From Candidatus Ruminococcus avistercoris (lineage in GTDB: Bacteria; Bacillota; Clostridia; Lachnospirales; Lachnospiraceae), in assembly GCA_019120315.1 (NCBI GenBank), contig DWVJ01000045.1, forward strand, positions 1 through 35,907: DNA of 35,907 bases. Direction: 5' to 3'. A program made the translations under genes and the position numbers. Positions 1 through 6,840 of the stretch are shown piece by piece. The notes beneath the pieces were generated by a model. It was not told where the DNA came from and searched no databases. It saw only the letters and a list, made by a program, of their open reading frames with translations. Position 1 is the first letter of the stretch, and each line of letters begins with the position of its first letter.

Positions 1-472
1 CAAAGAACGGATCCTGGAAGACGGCGCGGTGCGGATTTTTCTTAATACCCATGGGAAGAACCCTAAGGAGGTCAGCCCGGAGCTGGTACAGCTGCTCCAT
101 TTCATGGAGCACACCAACGAGGCTCCGCCTGCCGACGGGGAGTGTGAGAAAGTCCAACGGCTGCGCAAAAAGATCGAAGCGATCAAGTCCAACGAAGAGG
201 TAGGTGTACGTTTCATGCAGGAATGGGAAGAACGAGAACTGGAGCGGATCGACGCCCGCAAAGAAGGCGAAAAAATTGGCGAAGAGCGGGGGGAACAACG
301 AGGATTGAAGCTTGGAAAACAACGAGGCCTTATGCTTGGGGAGCAGAACAAACTGCGAAATCTCGTACAGAAAAAACTGGCCAAAAACCAGTCCCTGGAG
401 AAGATCGCTGAAGATCTAATGGAGGATCTGGAGACGATCCGGGACATTGCGAAAAATCTGTCCGTAAAATGA
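1..472 (+). repeat. Direct repeat, copy A (partner at 1146-1617)
   Basis: Bases 1-472 align without gaps to 1146-1617. I count 38 mismatches by hand (about 92% identity). The first 113 bases are identical, and the differences cluster in the last third, which encodes the Gly/Glu/Arg-rich tail. The window opens inside the repeat, so its true left end is not visible. It reflects tandem duplication of an Rpn-family gene. Confidence 0.95.
2..472 (+). CDS. Rpn/PD-(D/E)XK family transposase-like nuclease, C-terminal fragment (cut by window edge)
   Basis: This is the 3' end of a gene whose start lies before the window. The frame opens at base 2 and matches codons 145-301 (counting from the TTG start) of the complete paralogue that follows. 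Rpn-family proteins carry an N-terminal PD-(D/E)XK nuclease fold and are linked to RecA-independent recombination in E. coli (family knowledge). Only the helical C-terminal part is present here: a Glu/Arg-rich region, a tail with repeated G-E-x-R-G and L-G-x-Q-R-G units, then a short helical end. The nuclease residues would lie upstream, so intactness cannot be judged. An internal ATG at 50 is in frame, but I see no reason to start there. Tandem copies of such genes are common in gut Firmicutes. Confidence 0.85.
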   Translation, partial: KERILEDGAVRIFLNTHGKNPKEVSPELVQLLHFMEHTNEAPPADGECEKVQRLRKKIEAIKSNEEVGVRFMQEWEERELERIDARKEGEKIGEERGEQRGLKLGKQRGLMLGEQNKLRNLVQKKLAKNQSLEKIAEDLMEDLETIRDIAKNLSVK

Positions 473-490
473 AATCCCATAATCTTACAG

Positions 491-521
491 CAGGCTGCTG
501 TATATGCGGCAGCCTCCTTTT
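491..521 (+). terminator. Rho-independent terminator after Rpn copy A
   Basis: AGGCTGC (492-498) pairs with GCAGCCT (509-515), followed by CCTTTTC. It sits 20 bases after the stop codon. The same position after copy B carries a related, stronger hairpin with the same TATATGCGGC core, so the terminator was duplicated with the gene. Confidence 0.7.
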
Positions 522-669
522 CAGGCTATACGGTTAAAGCATCTTTTTACAATCCGACGGTTCCGTCGGACAAGCGGCATTTCTGCCGCGGATCATCCCA
601 ACAACCAATAAAATACGGAGCAGCTGTCCTCTCTTCTATCGTTTTGCACAGATTTTCTTTGCATTTCCC

Positions 670-698
670 TTTACAGAAGCGGACTTCTGCTCTATAAT
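670..698 (+). promoter_or_regulatory. Sigma-A-type promoter with an inverted repeat in the spacer
   Basis: The -35 TTTACA (670-675) and -10 TATAAT (693-698) are separated by exactly 17 bases. The spacer region holds a perfect inverted repeat, CAGAAG-CGGA-CTTCTG (674-689), which overlaps the end of the -35 and could be an operator. The expected transcription start (about 704-706) falls on the Shine-Dalgarno sequence of the next gene (AAGGAG, 701-706), so the mRNA would have an extremely short leader. Confidence 0.6.
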
Positions 699-714
699 GA
701 AAGGAGAATGTGAT

Positions 715-1617
715 TTGACAAACACGAAAAAAAATTTAAGTGACCTGACGCTTCTAGACCGCTTCCTCTTTGCCGAGGCAGTGGAGGATCCGGAAATCAT
801 GCAGCTGATCCTGGAGATCATCCTGGAACGGGAAGTCCGCCTGGATGGCCTGCCCCAGACGGAGAAGGAGGAACGGGATTCGCCCCGGTACCGCCATGTC
901 CGGCTGGACGTCTGGGCCAGGGATCTGGACAACCGTGTCTACGACACGGAAGTACAGAAACGCAATACCGGCAGCCTGCCCCGGCGCAGCCGCTACTACC
1001 AGAGCCACATCGATGTGAAGCTGCTGGAGCCGGGGACGGTGGATTTCAGCCTCCTGGGCGATGTTATCCTGATACTCATCGCCCCCTTCGACCTGATCGG
1101 CGACGGCTGTTACCGGTACACGTTCCAGATGTGCTGCATGGAAAACAAAGAACGGATCCTGGAAGACGGCGCGGTGCGGATTTTTCTTAATACCCATGGG
1201 AAGAACCCTAAGGAGGTCAGCCCGGAGCTGGTACAGCTGCTCCATTTCATGGAGCATACCAACGAGGCTCCGCCTGCCGACGGGGAGTGCGAGAAAATCC
1301 AGCGGCTGCGCAAAAAGATTGAAGCGATCAAGTCCAATGAAGAGGTAGGTGTACGTTTCATGCAGGAATGGGAAGAACGGGAACTGGAGCGAATCGATGC
1401 CCGTAAAGAAGGCGAAAAGATTGGCGAAGAGCGTGGAGAACAACGGGGTATGAAATTGGGAGAACAACGGGGCCTTGAGCGAGGAGCGCAGAACAAACTG
1501 CGAAATCAGGTGCAGAAAAAGCTGGCCAAAAACCAGTCTCTGGAGAAGATCGCCGAAGATTTAATGGAGGATCTGGAGACGATCCGGGAAATTGCAGATA
1601 ATCTGTCCGGAAAATGA
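715..1617 (+). CDS. Rpn/PD-(D/E)XK family transposase-like nuclease, full length
   Basis: About 300 residues, a usual length for this family. Proteins of this type have a restriction-endonuclease-like N-terminal domain and are annotated as 'Rpn family recombination-promoting nuclease/putative transposase'. Visible catalytic signature: Asp in LDVWARD (about residue 65) and the E-x-Q pair in YDTEVQKR (about residues 79-81). The C-terminal third is Glu/Arg-rich with G-E-x-R-G repeats. I prefer the TTG start at 715, because AAGGAG at 701-706 is 8 bases upstream. The in-frame ATG at 697 overlaps the -10 box and lies before the ribosome site. It is 92% identical to the truncated copy upstream over the shared part. 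Whether it cuts DNA in this host is unknown. Family call sure; function not. Confidence 0.85.
   Translation: MTNTKKNLSDLTLLDRFLFAEAVEDPEIMQLILEIILEREVRLDGLPQTEKEERDSPRYRHVRLDVWARDLDNRVYDTEVQKRNTGSLPRRSRYYQSHIDVKLLEPGTVDFSLLGDVILILIAPFDLIGDGCYRYTFQMCCMENKERILEDGAVRIFLNTHGKNPKEVSPELVQLLHFMEHTNEAPPADGECEKIQRLRKKIEAIKSNEEVGVRFMQEWEERELERIDARKEGEKIGEERGEQRGMKLGEQRGLERGAQNKLRNQVQKKLAKNQSLEKIAEDLMEDLETIREIADNLSGK
1146..1617 (+). repeat. Direct repeat, copy B (partner at 1-472)
   Basis: This is the 3' half of the complete Rpn gene, collinear with bases 1-472 (38 mismatches in 472). Homology continues into the downstream hairpin and an 'ctatacggt' stretch (528-536 and 1671-1679). The duplication unit therefore includes the terminator. 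Confidence 0.95.
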
Positions 1618-1637
1618 AACAACCATAATTTCACAGG

Positions 1638-1667
1638 GAGCTGCCGCATATGCGGCGGCTCTTTTTT
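1638..1667 (+). terminator. Rho-independent terminator after Rpn copy B
   Basis: A 10-bp stem, GAGCTGCCGC (1638-1647) with GCGGCGGCTC (1652-1661), has an ATAT loop and is followed by CTTTTTTG. One G-T pair; otherwise perfect. Confidence 0.9.
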
Positions 1668-2097
1668 GGGCTATACGGTGAAAAACATCTATTTCGTATA
1701 ATAGCCGTGCGTTTTGGGGGGGGTTATACGGTTACGATTTTGCTTGAAACCATTTCAATATAGAAACGTATTTTGCGAAAAAATGTACGTCTGAAAATAA
1801 TACATGATACAACCGTACTGTCTCGGCATGGACAGGAATATCTGCGGATAGGGCAAAAATTTCATCAGGGTCGCAAAATAACGCAATAGGTTATCCCCTG
1901 ACAGTTCCTTGTAAAGGATAGGGAAATTTGTAAAATAAAATTTGATAATAGGGGGAGTTTTTTTCCTTTTTTGCCGTGGATATCCTGCTGGCAGCCGTCA
2001 GATACGGTAAAACAGAGGGGATGAACGGTAGGAAACAGGGCTAAGTGGTACTGGTGACGGCTTGTGTATCAAGCTATAATGGTAAAAGAGGTAAAAT
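1668..2097 (+). other. 430-base intergenic region with a candidate promoter for the two-component/RiPP operon
   Basis: No coding sequence is convincing here. It contains an eight-G run (1717-1724), A+T-rich stretches and a short inverted repeat CTGTC...GACAG near 1819-1835. A -10-like TATAAT lies at 2075-2080. The matching -35 position (2052-2057, TGGTGA) is poor, which would suit an activator-dependent promoter such as one driven by the LytTR regulator encoded downstream. The start codon at 2098 has AGAGG (2087-2091) as ribosome site. I could not define LytTR direct repeats with confidence. Confidence 0.4.
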
Positions 2098-2799
2098 ATG
2101 AATATCGCGATTTGTGATGACAGCAGGGAAGAACGACGAGAATTGCGGGATATACTGGAAAAACTTCAAAAAGACGCTGTGATCACAGAATGTGAAGACG
2201 GTCAGGAATTGCTTGACAGGATGGCGTCGGGCGAGACCTTCGATCTGGTGTTTGTGGATATTTTCATGAACCAGGTAGGGGGATTGGAGACTAGCGGCGA
2301 GATCCGGCGCCTGTATTCCGATACGGAAGTGATTCTTGTCAGTTTCAGCCGGGAATTCGGGCCGGAGGCATTTGAAGTAAATGCCTTTTATTATCTGGTA
2401 AAGCCTTATGAGGAAGAACAGGTAAAAAAGGTGATGAAGCGTTTCGGACAGATGAACCAGTCTCAGGCGGAGATCTATGATGCGAACAGCCGCCGCAGAC
2501 GGAAGATTCCGTTTCGCAAAATTACATATATTGAAAGTATGCATAATTACCTCTATATTCATATGGTTTCGGAAGCTGTCCTGAAAGTAAGAGGGAGTCT
2601 TCAAGATTTTCAAAAGCAGTTGGATGACAGGTTCTTAAGGATCAATAGAGGCATCATCGTCAATATGGAAGCAGTGGAAAAGATGAATACGGATTCCTGT
2701 GAAATCGACGGCATGATCTTTATGCTCAGCAGGAGGCAGCGAACAGAAAACCGGAAAAAATATAATGATTATCTCTTTCGGCATTACATGGATGATTAG
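2098..2799 (+). CDS. LytTR-family response regulator (AgrA-like)
   Basis: A 233-residue two-component regulator of usual length. The N-terminal receiver domain (about 1-120) shows the acidic pair D7/D8, phospho-acceptor D54 in VFVDIFM, S82 and K102 in LVKPYEE. After a short basic linker, the LytTR DNA-binding domain (about 130-230) shows the family features ITYIES, a central beta region, FLRINRGIIVNM and a basic C-terminus. LytTR regulators typically bind direct repeats upstream of peptide-related operons. The gene opens a run in which the sensor follows after 11 bases and the peptide-modification genes then overlap one another. It is therefore probably the dedicated regulator of the locus, possibly auto-regulatory. 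The direct target is inferred from position only. Confidence 0.93.
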   Translation: MNIAICDDSREERRELRDILEKLQKDAVITECEDGQELLDRMASGETFDLVFVDIFMNQVGGLETSGEIRRLYSDTEVILVSFSREFGPEAFEVNAFYYLVKPYEEEQVKKVMKRFGQMNQSQAEIYDANSRRRRKIPFRKITYIESMHNYLYIHMVSEAVLKVRGSLQDFQKQLDDRFLRINRGIIVNMEAVEKMNTDSCEIDGMIFMLSRRQRTENRKKYNDYLFRHYMDD

Positions 2800-2810
2800 G
2801 AGCAGATAGG

Positions 2811-4178
2811 ATGGAAGAACAGCATATCTGGCTATACATCGTCCTGCAATTTCTGGGATACCTGATGCAGATGATCCCCGTTTTGTGGTTGCTTTATGCG
2901 CCTTATCAGCAGAAGTATCTGCGCTTTTCCAAGTGGAGGCTGCTGTTCGTACTAAGTACAGCCCTGTCCGCTGTGGCAGCGGCGGGAGCCATTTATCTGG
3001 GATCGCTGTACGGGCAGGGAGGCAGCACGGTGGTTTTGTCCAACCGGGGCAGTCTGATTTTCAGCGGTTGTCTGATGGCAGGAACACTGACCTATTTCCT
3101 GAGTTTCCGACGGGGAGTGAAAGGGCAGCTGCTGCTGTATATGCTGGTGGTGCAGTATGGACTTTTGCTCTATTCGTTTAACAGGATTACGGTTAAATTC
3201 TGGGAGGTGTCTTTCCTGCCAACGATGCATCCTTATTCGCTGGCGACTCTGTTGACGTATCTGGTGACGATCGGGGTGAGTTTTCCTTTTTTCTATCATT
3301 TTCTGAAACACGGTCATATACAGGAATTGCTGCGGATGAACCGGAGCGGACTGCGGATGATCACCGGATGCTCCTTCATGATTCTGGTACTGATGGTACT
3401 GTCTTTGCAGATGGAGTCCCTGCTGACGCTGGAAGGAGTGAGCGGACGGGGGAACGTCTATATCAGCATCTGGATGCTGTGCCTGATGGCTGCGGATGTG
3501 CTGTCCTATGTCATCTATTTTGGCTGTCTGATCCTGGAAAAGGAAAAATCAGAGATGAAGTCGCAGCTGTCGTCTTACCGGCAGCAGTATAAATGGCTCA
3601 ATGAACGGATTGAGAAGGAAAAGAAACGGCGTCACAATCTGCGCCACCATCTGCGCACCATGGATACGCTGGCGCAGAACGGACAGGTGGAAAGTCTGCA
3701 GGAATATATCGCACGTTACCTGGAGGAAGTCCGGGAGGTGGAGCTGCAGAAGCTTTCCGGCAATCCGGTGGTGGACGAGGTGATGAGTTATTACGTGGTG
3801 CAGGCCCGGGAGAAGCAGATCGATCTGACCTGCAGCATGAAAATCCGGGAGAACCTGGCGCTGAATCTGGCGGATATGACAGTGCTGCTGGGGAATGCCA
3901 TGGAAAATGCGCTGTATGGCTGTGAAACGTGCGAAGAAAAAGCGCGGAAGATCCGGGTTATGATCCGGCAGTTTCGCAAGAATCTGCTGATAAAGGTTGA
4001 GAACCGTATTCCGTCAGGGGAATATGAGAGCCTGGGGGCTAATGTCCGCAAAGGCTACGGCCTGGAGAGCATCGATATGATCGCCCGGAAATACCAGGGC
4101 AGTATGGATGCGGTACGGGAAGAGGATAAATTTGTATTGCGAGTGATACTGAATATTTTAGGGGAGGAAGGAATGTGA
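2811..4178 (+). CDS. GHKL-domain sensor histidine kinase (AgrC/VirS-like)
   Basis: 455 residues. The N-terminal half (about 1-240) is hydrophobic with around six membrane segments, as in AgrC-type peptide sensors. Then come a coiled linker, an H-box with RRHNLRHHL (candidate phospho-His H275), an N-box (LLGNAMENALYG) and a G-box (GYGLESIDMIARKYQG) of the GHKL ATPase. It should sense an extracellular or membrane signal and phosphorylate the LytTR regulator encoded just upstream. Its stop codon overlaps the GTG start of the PqqD-like gene (ATGTGA, 4173-4178), so sensor and peptide-modification genes are translationally coupled. No AgrB/AgrD pair is present. The signal may be the modified peptide of this locus or an outside peptide (inference). 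Confidence 0.92.
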   Translation: MEEQHIWLYIVLQFLGYLMQMIPVLWLLYAPYQQKYLRFSKWRLLFVLSTALSAVAAAGAIYLGSLYGQGGSTVVLSNRGSLIFSGCLMAGTLTYFLSFRRGVKGQLLLYMLVVQYGLLLYSFNRITVKFWEVSFLPTMHPYSLATLLTYLVTIGVSFPFFYHFLKHGHIQELLRMNRSGLRMITGCSFMILVLMVLSLQMESLLTLEGVSGRGNVYISIWMLCLMAADVLSYVIYFGCLILEKEKSEMKSQLSSYRQQYKWLNERIEKEKKRRHNLRHHLRTMDTLAQNGQVESLQEYIARYLEEVREVELQKLSGNPVVDEVMSYYVVQAREKQIDLTCSMKIRENLALNLADMTVLLGNAMENALYGCETCEEKARKIRVMIRQFRKNLLIKVENRIPSGEYESLGANVRKGYGLESIDMIARKYQGSMDAVREEDKFVLRVILNILGEEGM

Positions 4179-4498
4179 AATTAAAAGACGGACTGATTCT
4201 AAGAGAAGTGGCAGGCCAGTATGTGATCGTCCCCACGGGGAAACGGGTGCGGGAGGTGACTTCCATCGTCTATATTTCTTCCTCGGCTGCGTATCTGTGG
4301 GATTATATGAAGGATCACGAATTTGAAAAGGAAGAGCTGGTGCAGCGGATCCTGGAGCACTACGAGGGTGTGACCAAGGAGAAAGTTGCGGAGGATATCG
4401 ATAAATTCCTGAAAACGCTGGCGGATAACAATATTCTGGATGATGGGATCGTAAGGGGCAGAGTTTTCGTGCGGCTGCCGGGAAAGGATAAGAAGTAA
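4175..4498 (+). CDS. PqqD-like peptide chaperone (RiPP recognition element)
   Basis: 107 residues, close to the usual 90-100 for stand-alone PqqD-like proteins. These proteins bind the leader of a ribosomal peptide and present it to a radical SAM enzyme (family knowledge). The N-terminal beta part (about 1-35) is followed by the characteristic helical segment around SSAAYLWDYM and a C-terminal 'EDIDKFLKTL' helix. Start is GTG at 4175, with GGGGAGGAAGG just upstream, overlapping the sensor kinase stop by 4 bases. The TAA stop overlaps the ATG of the radical SAM gene (TAATG). It is not PQQ biosynthesis: no other pqq gene is present, and the partner enzyme is followed by a different candidate precursor. 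Confidence 0.85.
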   Translation: MKLKDGLILREVAGQYVIVPTGKRVREVTSIVYISSSAAYLWDYMKDHEFEKEELVQRILEHYEGVTKEKVAEDIDKFLKTLADNNILDDGIVRGRVFVRLPGKDKK

Positions 4499-5553
4499 TG
4501 GCCTATGAATTCGAGCCGGCCTGCCGGAGGATGGAGTGGCTGGATCCCTTCTATAAAGCAGTATGGGAGAAAGCCTACGCGGACGCTATCCCCATCTCAG
4601 GTACTTTCGAACTGACGCCCCGGTGCAATTTCAACTGCCGGATGTGTTACGTCCATTTGAAGCCGGAACAGATCCCCCTGTACGGGAGAGAACTGACGGC
4701 AAAAGAGTGGCTGCACATCGCTTCGGAGGCGAAGGAGGCCGGAACTACCTGGCTGTGCGTGACAGGCGGGGAGCCGCTGGTTCATCCGGAATTCGAAACG
4801 ATCTGGCGGGAATTGACGCAGATGGGTTTTTTTATCACTTTGCAGACCAACGGTTCCCTGATCGAAGGAAAGATGGCAAAGCTTTTGGAAGAATATCCGC
4901 CCAGAGGAGTTAAAATCACTTTATACGGCTCCGGAGATGAAGTATATGAAAGAGTGTGCCGGGTGAAAGAGGGATTCACCAGAGTGGATCGGGGAATCCA
5001 GCTTCTGCGGGAGATGAAGATTCCCGTACAGCTGATCAGTACCGTGATCCGACAAAATGAAGCGGACGTGCAGAAGATGGCTTTCTATGCATTTCGAAAT
5101 CAACTGCCCTGGATGGCCACCGGAGGAGTGAAAGCATCGGTTCGCACACCGAACAGCGAAGCGCGGGAAGTGCGGGTTCAGGAAAAACTGGACGAACAGA
5201 AGAAGGAAGAAATCCGGCAGCGTTTCAAAAATGCGCCGGTCAATATAGAAAGAAAACCCTGCACCTACTGCAAGGATTACCGGTTGGGGTACTGGGTAAC
5301 CTGGAACGGAATGATGCGGTTCTGCAGCTTTATGAATGAGCCGGACATCCCCGTTCTGGAGCGGGCGTTTCCCAAGGCCTGGAAGGAGCTGATCGAATAT
5401 GAGGAAGCTCTGGAATGGCCGGAAGAATGTAAGACCTGCAAGGCGAATACGGTGTGTGTTAAATGCGCCGGTAATCTGGCAGCGGAATGCGGAAGTCCGC
5501 ATCGGGTGACAGAGGAGTTTTGTAACATAACGAAACAGATTTTCGAGAATTGA
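4498..5553 (+). CDS. Radical SAM/SPASM peptide-modifying enzyme
   Basis: 351 residues. The [4Fe-4S]-SAM motif is CX3CX2C with C43, C47 and C50 (TPRCNFNCRMCYVHL), followed by a GGEPL-type SAM-binding segment (TGGEPLVHPE). The C-terminal SPASM-like region is Cys-rich: C255, C258, C276, C311, C314, C320, C323, C330 and C344, enough for two auxiliary clusters. SPASM enzymes typically make carbon-carbon, thioether or related cross-links in ribosomal peptides using a PqqD-type leader-binding partner, which is encoded just upstream. The candidate substrate follows after 14 bases and has only one Cys. That disfavours sactipeptide-type thioethers and leaves carbon-carbon chemistry open. The exact reaction is inferred, not shown. 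Confidence 0.92.
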   Translation: MAYEFEPACRRMEWLDPFYKAVWEKAYADAIPISGTFELTPRCNFNCRMCYVHLKPEQIPLYGRELTAKEWLHIASEAKEAGTTWLCVTGGEPLVHPEFETIWRELTQMGFFITLQTNGSLIEGKMAKLLEEYPPRGVKITLYGSGDEVYERVCRVKEGFTRVDRGIQLLREMKIPVQLISTVIRQNEADVQKMAFYAFRNQLPWMATGGVKASVRTPNSEAREVRVQEKLDEQKKEEIRQRFKNAPVNIERKPCTYCKDYRLGYWVTWNGMMRFCSFMNEPDIPVLERAFPKAWKELIEYEEALEWPEECKTCKANTVCVKCAGNLAAECGSPHRVTEEFCNITKQIFEN

Positions 5554-5567
5554 AAGGGGATATACGG

Positions 5568-5933
5568 ATGGCTGGAGGAAATACATATGTTCCGGTAACA
5601 GGGGATGTAGCAAATTATGGAGCTAGGAATTTACCGGGGAGTCCTGGTGAAAGTGGTGGTGGTGAAGAAGTAAGTGGTCTTTGGTTAAATTGGACAGCAG
5701 GTGGTTATACCGATTCTGGATGGTATCCGGGCGAAACACCAATATTAACATGGTGGAACGAGTACAATAATAATTTAACCTATGGTGACGGTATAGATGG
5801 ATTGACGAGATGGATAACCGAACAAACTATTACTGATTTGAGTTCTTTTTTTAATTCTTGGGATGATTATGCTAAGGGACGGTTTATTTATACACACGAA
5901 GATATTTATAACAATTGCACAGCTCCGGCATAA
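5568..5933 (+). CDS. Candidate RiPP precursor, Trp/Tyr- and Asn/Asp-rich
   Basis: I do not recognise this 121-residue protein. ATG 5568 is chosen because AAAGGGGA (5553-5560) sits 7 bases upstream; an in-frame TTG at 5550 overlaps the radical SAM stop and lacks a ribosome site. Residues 1-37 are Gly/Pro-rich with few aromatics and could act as leader. Residues 38-116 are rich in Trp, Tyr, Phe, Asn and Asp. Eight aromatic-X-Asn/Asp triplets occur: W39-L-N41, Y47-T-D49, W62-W-N64, Y66-N-N68, Y72-G-D74, F94-F-N96, W98-D-D100 and Y114-N-N116. One Cys (C117) lies near the end. There is no signal peptide or double-Gly cleavage site. G+C is about 40% by hand count, below its neighbours. Its place between radical SAM and kinase genes argues for a peptide substrate; the chemistry is inference. 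Confidence 0.65.
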   Translation: MAGGNTYVPVTGDVANYGARNLPGSPGESGGGEEVSGLWLNWTAGGYTDSGWYPGETPILTWWNEYNNNLTYGDGIDGLTRWITEQTITDLSSFFNSWDDYAKGRFIYTHEDIYNNCTAPA

Positions 5934-6721
5934 TGAAATTGGTAATTGCGAATATATGTCTAGAGATAGATGCTATATGTTGTACGGAAGATTGGAGAAA
6001 GTTTGTAAACTTTAGTAAGGATAAATTTGTAGATTTATCTATATATATAGTATCTTCTCAAAATGAGGCATACAATATAGAACGACTAATATTCCCAAAA
6101 ATGAAATCAAAAAATTGTTTTCGCTTTCATTCAGAAGTAATGTTTGTTAGCGAAAACTGGGATAAAATTTATCTTTTATCACCATTAAATAAATGGGATA
6201 TACAGACATTACTTATACAAGCATTTCATACCCACGCCGTTCAACGTCACATGATCCAACTTCACAGTTCCCTCATCGAACATGAAGGTCGTGGTCTTAT
6301 GTTCCTGGGCCCTTCCGGCATCGGTAAGACCACCCAGGCGGAACTGTGGAATAAATACCGTGACGCTCTGATTATCAACGGAGATATTGTGTTTGTCCAG
6401 GAGACAGAGGATGGTTTCCTCGGCTGGGGCACGCCCTGGCATGGTTCTTCGCCCTACTGTGAGAACACCAGCGTGCCGGTGAAAGCGTTGGTTGTGTTAA
6501 AGCAGGCGCCAGAAAATTCCATCCGGGAGTTGACCGGTTTTGAGAAGGTGACGGCGGTGTCCAACAGCGTGTTCTATCCCCGATGGCTGGAAAACGGCAT
6601 GGAACTCTGCCTGGAGACGCTGGATCATCTGCTGTCAGCGCTTCCGGTCTATGAACTGTCCTGCCGGCCTGATGAAGAGGCGGTGAAGCTGACAGAAAGT
6701 ATAGTGTTTGGCAGGGAATAG
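5933..6721 (+). CDS. HPr kinase-like protein of a RiPP locus, with mosaic composition
   Basis: 262 residues from ATG 5933, which overlaps the precursor stop (TAATG). The C-terminal two thirds resemble HPr-kinase/phosphorylase-like ATPases: Walker A GPSGIGKTT (residues 126-134), then an IINGDIVFV strand and a GWGTPWHGSSPY segment typical of these relatives. Similar proteins occur in lasso-peptide and PqqD/radical-SAM clusters, and some phosphorylate the precursor at a Ser (family knowledge). The first ~99 residues are divergent. They are encoded by DNA of about 28% G+C (80 of 290 bases), while the 120 bases from 6241 are about 52%. The abrupt change near 6230, inside one open frame, suggests recombination. 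Possible role: modifying or recognising the peptide from the adjacent gene. Confidence 0.8.
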   Translation: MKLVIANICLEIDAICCTEDWRKFVNFSKDKFVDLSIYIVSSQNEAYNIERLIFPKMKSKNCFRFHSEVMFVSENWDKIYLLSPLNKWDIQTLLIQAFHTHAVQRHMIQLHSSLIEHEGRGLMFLGPSGIGKTTQAELWNKYRDALIINGDIVFVQETEDGFLGWGTPWHGSSPYCENTSVPVKALVVLKQAPENSIRELTGFEKVTAVSNSVFYPRWLENGMELCLETLDHLLSALPVYELSCRPDEEAVKLTESIVFGRE

Positions 6722-6771
6722 GAAGCCTGTCATATGATATGATTTCAAAAGAAGATAAGAGAGGGGAAGCT

Positions 6772-6819
6772 CATTCCCGTATTCCCAGTGAGGGGATAGG
6801 GGAATGGGATTTTCTTTTG
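6772..6819 (+). terminator. Terminator or attenuator between HPr-kinase-like gene and ABC exporter
   Basis: CATTCCC (6772-6778) pairs with GGGAATG (6800-6806), with an inner TTCCC/GGGGA helix, and is followed by GGATTTTCTTTTG. It lies in the 119-base gap, 22 bases before the exporter start, and I saw no good promoter after it. It may reduce exporter expression relative to the upstream genes rather than end the operon. Confidence 0.7.
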
Positions 6820-6840
6820 TTAAGGGGAGTTGCGTAAGAG

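Noticed and set aside
754-1467. Long open frame on the minus strand inside the Rpn gene
   Set aside because: It has no ribosome site and mirrors a real + strand gene with recognisable motifs; long antisense frames are common in G+C-rich coding DNA.
1717-1724. Run of eight G as a phase-variation tract
   Set aside because: It lies in a non-coding region far from a promoter core or gene start, so no switching effect can be argued.
528-1733. TATACGGT motif at 530, 1673 and 1726 as a LytTR-binding repeat
   Set aside because: Two of the three lie in the duplicated Rpn downstream region, so shared ancestry explains them, and their spacing is not that of regulator sites.
4175-5553. PQQ cofactor biosynthesis
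   Set aside because: Only a PqqD-like protein and a radical SAM enzyme match; the candidate substrate lacks the Glu-x-x-x-Tyr context of PqqA and the other pqq genes are absent.
5568-5933. Sactipeptide, ranthipeptide or lasso peptide precursor
   Set aside because: A single Cys near the C-terminus cannot support several thioethers, and no lasso cyclase or transglutaminase-like protease gene is present despite the HPr-kinase-like neighbour.
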